Shown here: one piece after another, positions 30,214 to 32,369 of the stretch | Layout: each line of letters begins with the position of its first letter | Position numbering within the stretch: position 1 is the stretch's first letter | From: JBFGFG01 sp041627475 | GTDB taxonomy: Bacteria > Actinomycetota > Nitriliruptoria > Nitriliruptorales > Nitriliruptoraceae | Direction of reading: 5' to 3' | Assembly: GCA_041627475.1 (NCBI GenBank) | Contig: JBFKQZ010000004.1 | Location: forward strand, 1-32,369 | Length of the DNA: 32,369 bases | Notes under the pieces: generated by a model | Told to the model about the DNA's origin: nothing | The model's database searches: none | The model's input: only the letters and a program-made list of their open reading frames with translations | Program-made: the position numbers and the translations under genes

Positions 30214-31210
30214 AGATCTCGGGCTTCGCGCTGCGTGACAGCAGTGCCTCGATCATGGCGTCGAGACCGACGCCGTGGTGCAGCACGTCGACCACGCCCT
30301 CGCTGATCGGCATCTCGACACCGGCGTCACGGGCGAGGTCGACGATCGCACGGGAGGACTTCACGCCCTCGGCGACCATGTTCATGTCCGCGATGATGTC
30401 GTCGAGCCGCTCCCCCGCACCGAGGCGACGACCGACGGTGTGGTTGCGGGACTGCGTGCTCGTGCAGGTGGCGACGAGGTCGCCGACCCCTGCCAGCCCC
30501 GAGAACGTGAGCGCGTCCGCGCCACGCGCGACGCCGAACCGCATCATCTCGGCGAGCCCGCGGGTGATGACCGCCGCCAACGTGTTGTCGCCGAAGCCGC
30601 GGCCGTACGCCATGCCCGACGCGATCGCGAGGACGTTCTTGACGGCACCGCCGACCTCGACGCCGACCCGGTCCGGGTTGGTGTAGACGCGGAAGGCCGG
30701 GCTCATGACCGCGGCCTGGACCTGCTCGGCGCGGGTCATGTCGTCACCCGCCGCGACCGTCGCGGCCGGGTGGCCCGCGACGCACTCGCGCGCGAGGTTC
30801 GGTCCGGAGACGACGACCACGCGGGCCGGGTCGGCGTCGAGCGTCGTCGCGATCGTCTCGGAGCCGAACTGGTGCGTGGCGACGTCCACGCCCTTGATCA
30901 GCGAGACGAGCGTCGCGTCCTCGCCGATCGCGTGGCCCCACGCACCGAGCTGCGCCACCACGTGGGTCGACGGCACGGCCACGACCACGACATCGGCACC
31001 GGCGAGCGCCTCGGCCGGGTCGTCCGTCGCCGTCAGGCCCGCCGGGAGCTCGGCGTCCGGGAGGTACCCGCGGTTCGTTCGCTCCTGGTTCACCTCGTCG
31101 GCGATCTCGCGGCGGCGGGCCCACAGTCGCACCTCGGAGCCGGCGGCGATCGAGAGGACCGCGAACGCCGTCCCCCACGACCCGGCCCCCATGACCGCGA
31201 TCCTCGCCAC
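30203..31210 (-). CDS. gpsA: NAD(P)-dependent glycerol-3-phosphate dehydrogenase
   Basis: GpsA makes sn-glycerol 3-phosphate from dihydroxyacetone phosphate for phospholipid synthesis. The 335-residue protein begins MARIAVMGAGSWGTAFA (the GxGxxG dinucleotide loop), with LVSLIKGVD, VVSGPNLAREC and the substrate-binding block VGVEVGGAVKNVLAIASGMAYG. SGLAGVGDLVATCTSTQSRN is typical. The GTG at 31210 has GGGAG six bases upstream. The end of the gene lies inside the triple 27-bp repeat. It diverges from cofC, the same arrangement as in M. tuberculosis. Confidence 0.97.
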   Translation of the reverse strand: MARIAVMGAGSWGTAFAVLSIAAGSEVRLWARRREIADEVNQERTNRGYLPDAELPAGLTATDDPAEALAGADVVVVAVPSTHVVAQLGAWGHAIGEDATLVSLIKGVDVATHQFGSETIATTLDADPARVVVVSGPNLARECVAGHPAATVAAGDDMTRAEQVQAAVMSPAFRVYTNPDRVGVEVGGAVKNVLAIASGMAYGRGFGDNTLAAVITRGLAEMMRFGVARGADALTFSGLAGVGDLVATCTSTQSRNHTVGRRLGAGERLDDIIADMNMVAEGVKSSRAIVDLARDAGVEMPISEGVVDVLHHGVGLDAMIEALLSRSAKPEIYGM

Positions 31211-31279
31211 GTCTGCTCCCGTCGTCGACGTCCGACGACGCTAGCGGTCACGCTGCGCGGTCACGAAGCCGACGGGCGG

Positions 31280-31285
31280 TAGGGT
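31280..31285 (+). promoter_or_regulatory. possible -10 element of a leaderless cofC transcript
   Basis: TAGGGT ends eight bases before the cofC ATG, so RNA would start at or next to the ATG. There is no ribosome binding site in between (TTCCCCTCG). Both facts fit a leaderless mRNA. The -35 region is weak. Confidence 0.4.
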
Positions 31286-31293
31286 TCCCCTCG

Positions 31294-31935
31294 ATGTCAC
31301 CCACGCCGCCGCTCGTGCTCGTCCCCGTCCGGGATCCGGGACGGGGCAAGACGCGTCTCTCCAGCGTCCTCGGCAAGGAGGCCCGCGCGGCCCTGACCGG
31401 CGCGATGCTGGCCGACGTCGTGACGGCGCTGCACGGTGCCGGCATGCAGCGGATCGTCGTCCTGGCGGGTGGTCCGGTCGCAGCGTCGGCCGCCACTGCC
31501 CTCGGGGTGGACGTCCTGCTCGACCCTCCGGGTGAGCCGGGCCTGAACGCCGCGCTGGTCGCAGCGGCACGCCGCATCCGGGCGAACGCCTCCCTCGTCG
31601 TGCCGGCCGACCTCCCGCTGCTGACCCCGGACGACGTCACCGAGCTCGTCGGCACGGCTGGCGAGGTCGTCGTCGCTGCGACGCAGGACGGCGGGACCGG
31701 CGGACTGCTGCGCCGACCCGCCTGGGTGATCGACCCCGTGTACGGCGGTCGCAGTGCGGCGCGACACCTGCTGGCGGCGCGGCAGGCCGGCTACACCGCC
31801 GAGCGTGCCGACATCCCCGGCTTCGCGATCGACGTCGACGACCCCGACGACCTCCAGCACGTGGCGAAGCACCCGGCCCTCGGTCAGGTCACGGCGCACG
31901 TGCTGCGGGACCTCGGTGCCGTCAGCACGGCCTGA
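31294..31935 (+). CDS. cofC: 2-phospho-L-lactate (phosphoenolpyruvate) guanylyltransferase
   Basis: CofC/FbiD activates phospholactate or phosphoenolpyruvate with GTP, the first committed step of coenzyme F420 synthesis. The 213-residue protein has VPVRDPGRGKTRLSSVL at about 11-27, the nucleotide-binding segment LVVPADLPLLTPDDV, and DGGTGGLLRRP, typical for the family (NGTNxLL-like position). In actinobacteria F420 serves many redox enzymes. The ATG at 31294 has no ribosome site and is probably leaderless. It is divergent from gpsA. Confidence 0.9.
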   Translation: MSPTPPLVLVPVRDPGRGKTRLSSVLGKEARAALTGAMLADVVTALHGAGMQRIVVLAGGPVAASAATALGVDVLLDPPGEPGLNAALVAAARRIRANASLVVPADLPLLTPDDVTELVGTAGEVVVAATQDGGTGGLLRRPAWVIDPVYGGRSAARHLLAARQAGYTAERADIPGFAIDVDDPDDLQHVAKHPALGQVTAHVLRDLGAVSTA

Positions 31936-32051
31936 CCGGATCTGACACCACCTCCAGTCACGGCCCTTTCGTCCACCGTCCGCGATGCCGACAACCCGGA
32001 CAGGGGCACACGGCGCCCCACCCCGCCAGACCTCACCCCCCGGAGGGCCCG

Positions 32052-32369
32052 ATGCACGTCCTGGTCGTCGAGGACGACCCGACCGTCCGTCGGGTCCTCG
32101 CCGTCGCGCTGGAGGACCTCGGGCACGTCCGGCCTGCGGCCAACCGGGTCGAGGCGATCGACGCGGTCGCCGAGGAGCGGCCCGACGTGGTGGTCCTCGA
32201 CGTGATGCTCCACGGCAGCTCGGGGCTCTCGGTGCTGGCGCAGTGGCGCGCCGACCCGGCCACGGCCGACCTCCCCGTCGTGCTGCTCACCGGGCTCGAC
32301 GACGCGATGGAGCGACGGGCGGGGACCGCTGCTGGTGCCGACGCGTACGTGACGAAGCCGTTCGAGAGC
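32052..32369 (+). CDS. response regulator, receiver domain (3' end outside window)
   Basis: The frame runs from ATG 32052 to the right edge; 106 residues are seen. It is a CheY-like receiver: acidic pair D8-D9 (VVEDDPTVRR), phosphorylated aspartate D50 (VVVLDVMLHG), T80 and K102 (YVTKPFE). The output domain, if any, is beyond the window, so its target is unknown. GGAGG lies five bases upstream of the ATG. No histidine kinase is in this window. Confidence 0.9.
   Translation, partial: MHVLVVEDDPTVRRVLAVALEDLGHVRPAANRVEAIDAVAEERPDVVVLDVMLHGSSGLSVLAQWRADPATADLPVVLLTGLDDAMERRAGTAAGADAYVTKPFES

Overview
This 32.4 kb window is chromosomal core DNA from a very GC-rich actinobacterium. Evidence: GTG starts are very common and TTG starts occur; neighbouring genes often overlap by 4 bases (ATGA or GTGA); and gene order matches known actinobacterial blocks. 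I see rpsP-khpA-rimM-trmD-rplS-lepB-rnhB-DUF2469, then coaD-sepIVA-yceD-rpmF-rnc-mutM slot-smc-ftsY-ffh, then recG-DAK2-rpmB-ddl-gpsA-cofC. All three arrangements resemble Mycobacterium tuberculosis. cofC implies cofactor F420 synthesis. A deep actinobacterial lineage such as Nitriliruptoria is my guess and cannot be proven from this window. No phage, transposon, CRISPR, tRNA or rRNA is visible.

Layout. 1-430: 3' end of a trypsin-like protease, convergent with the next block. 437-5103 (minus strand): translation and secretion block, read from rpsP down through khpA, rimM, trmD, rplS, lepB, rnhB and a DUF2469 gene to a 39-residue membrane protein. 5346-6191 (plus): an unrecognised protein of 281 residues. 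6195-21136 (minus): a long block starting with oligopeptidase B, rsmD and coaD, through a SepIVA-like coiled-coil protein, YceD, L32, RNase III and a degenerate MutM-fold protein, a small coiled-coil protein, SMC, FtsY and Ffh, ending in a hydrolase and a CDGSH Fe-S protein. 21168-22131 (plus): a small membrane protein and a copper-binding lipoprotein. 22173-26158 (minus): DAK2-domain protein, RecG and a small membrane protein. 26242-27987 (plus): CorA, L28 and a stand-alone Lrp ligand-binding domain. 27989-29065 (minus): Ddl. 29215-30135 (plus): an MFE-2-type hydroxyacyl-CoA dehydrogenase. 30203-31210 (minus): GpsA. 31294-31935 (plus): CofC. 32052 to the end (plus): the start of a response regulator.

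The genes are mainly housekeeping: ribosome assembly and modification, the signal recognition pathway (Ffh and FtsY, with LepB), chromosome organisation and repair (SMC, RecG, RNase HII), CoA, peptidoglycan and phospholipid precursors, and F420. The most unusual item is the protein in the usual mutM (fpg) position between rnc and smc. It keeps the MutM fold but has lost the catalytic proline, the conserved lysine, the asparagine of the helix-two-turn-helix region and all four zinc cysteines. Next come a family of intergenic palindromes and repeats: a twin 12-bp-stem palindrome beside coaD, a triple 27-bp repeat that copies the gpsA stop region, a 46-bp direct repeat after rnhB, and hairpins in the rpsP and rplS leaders.
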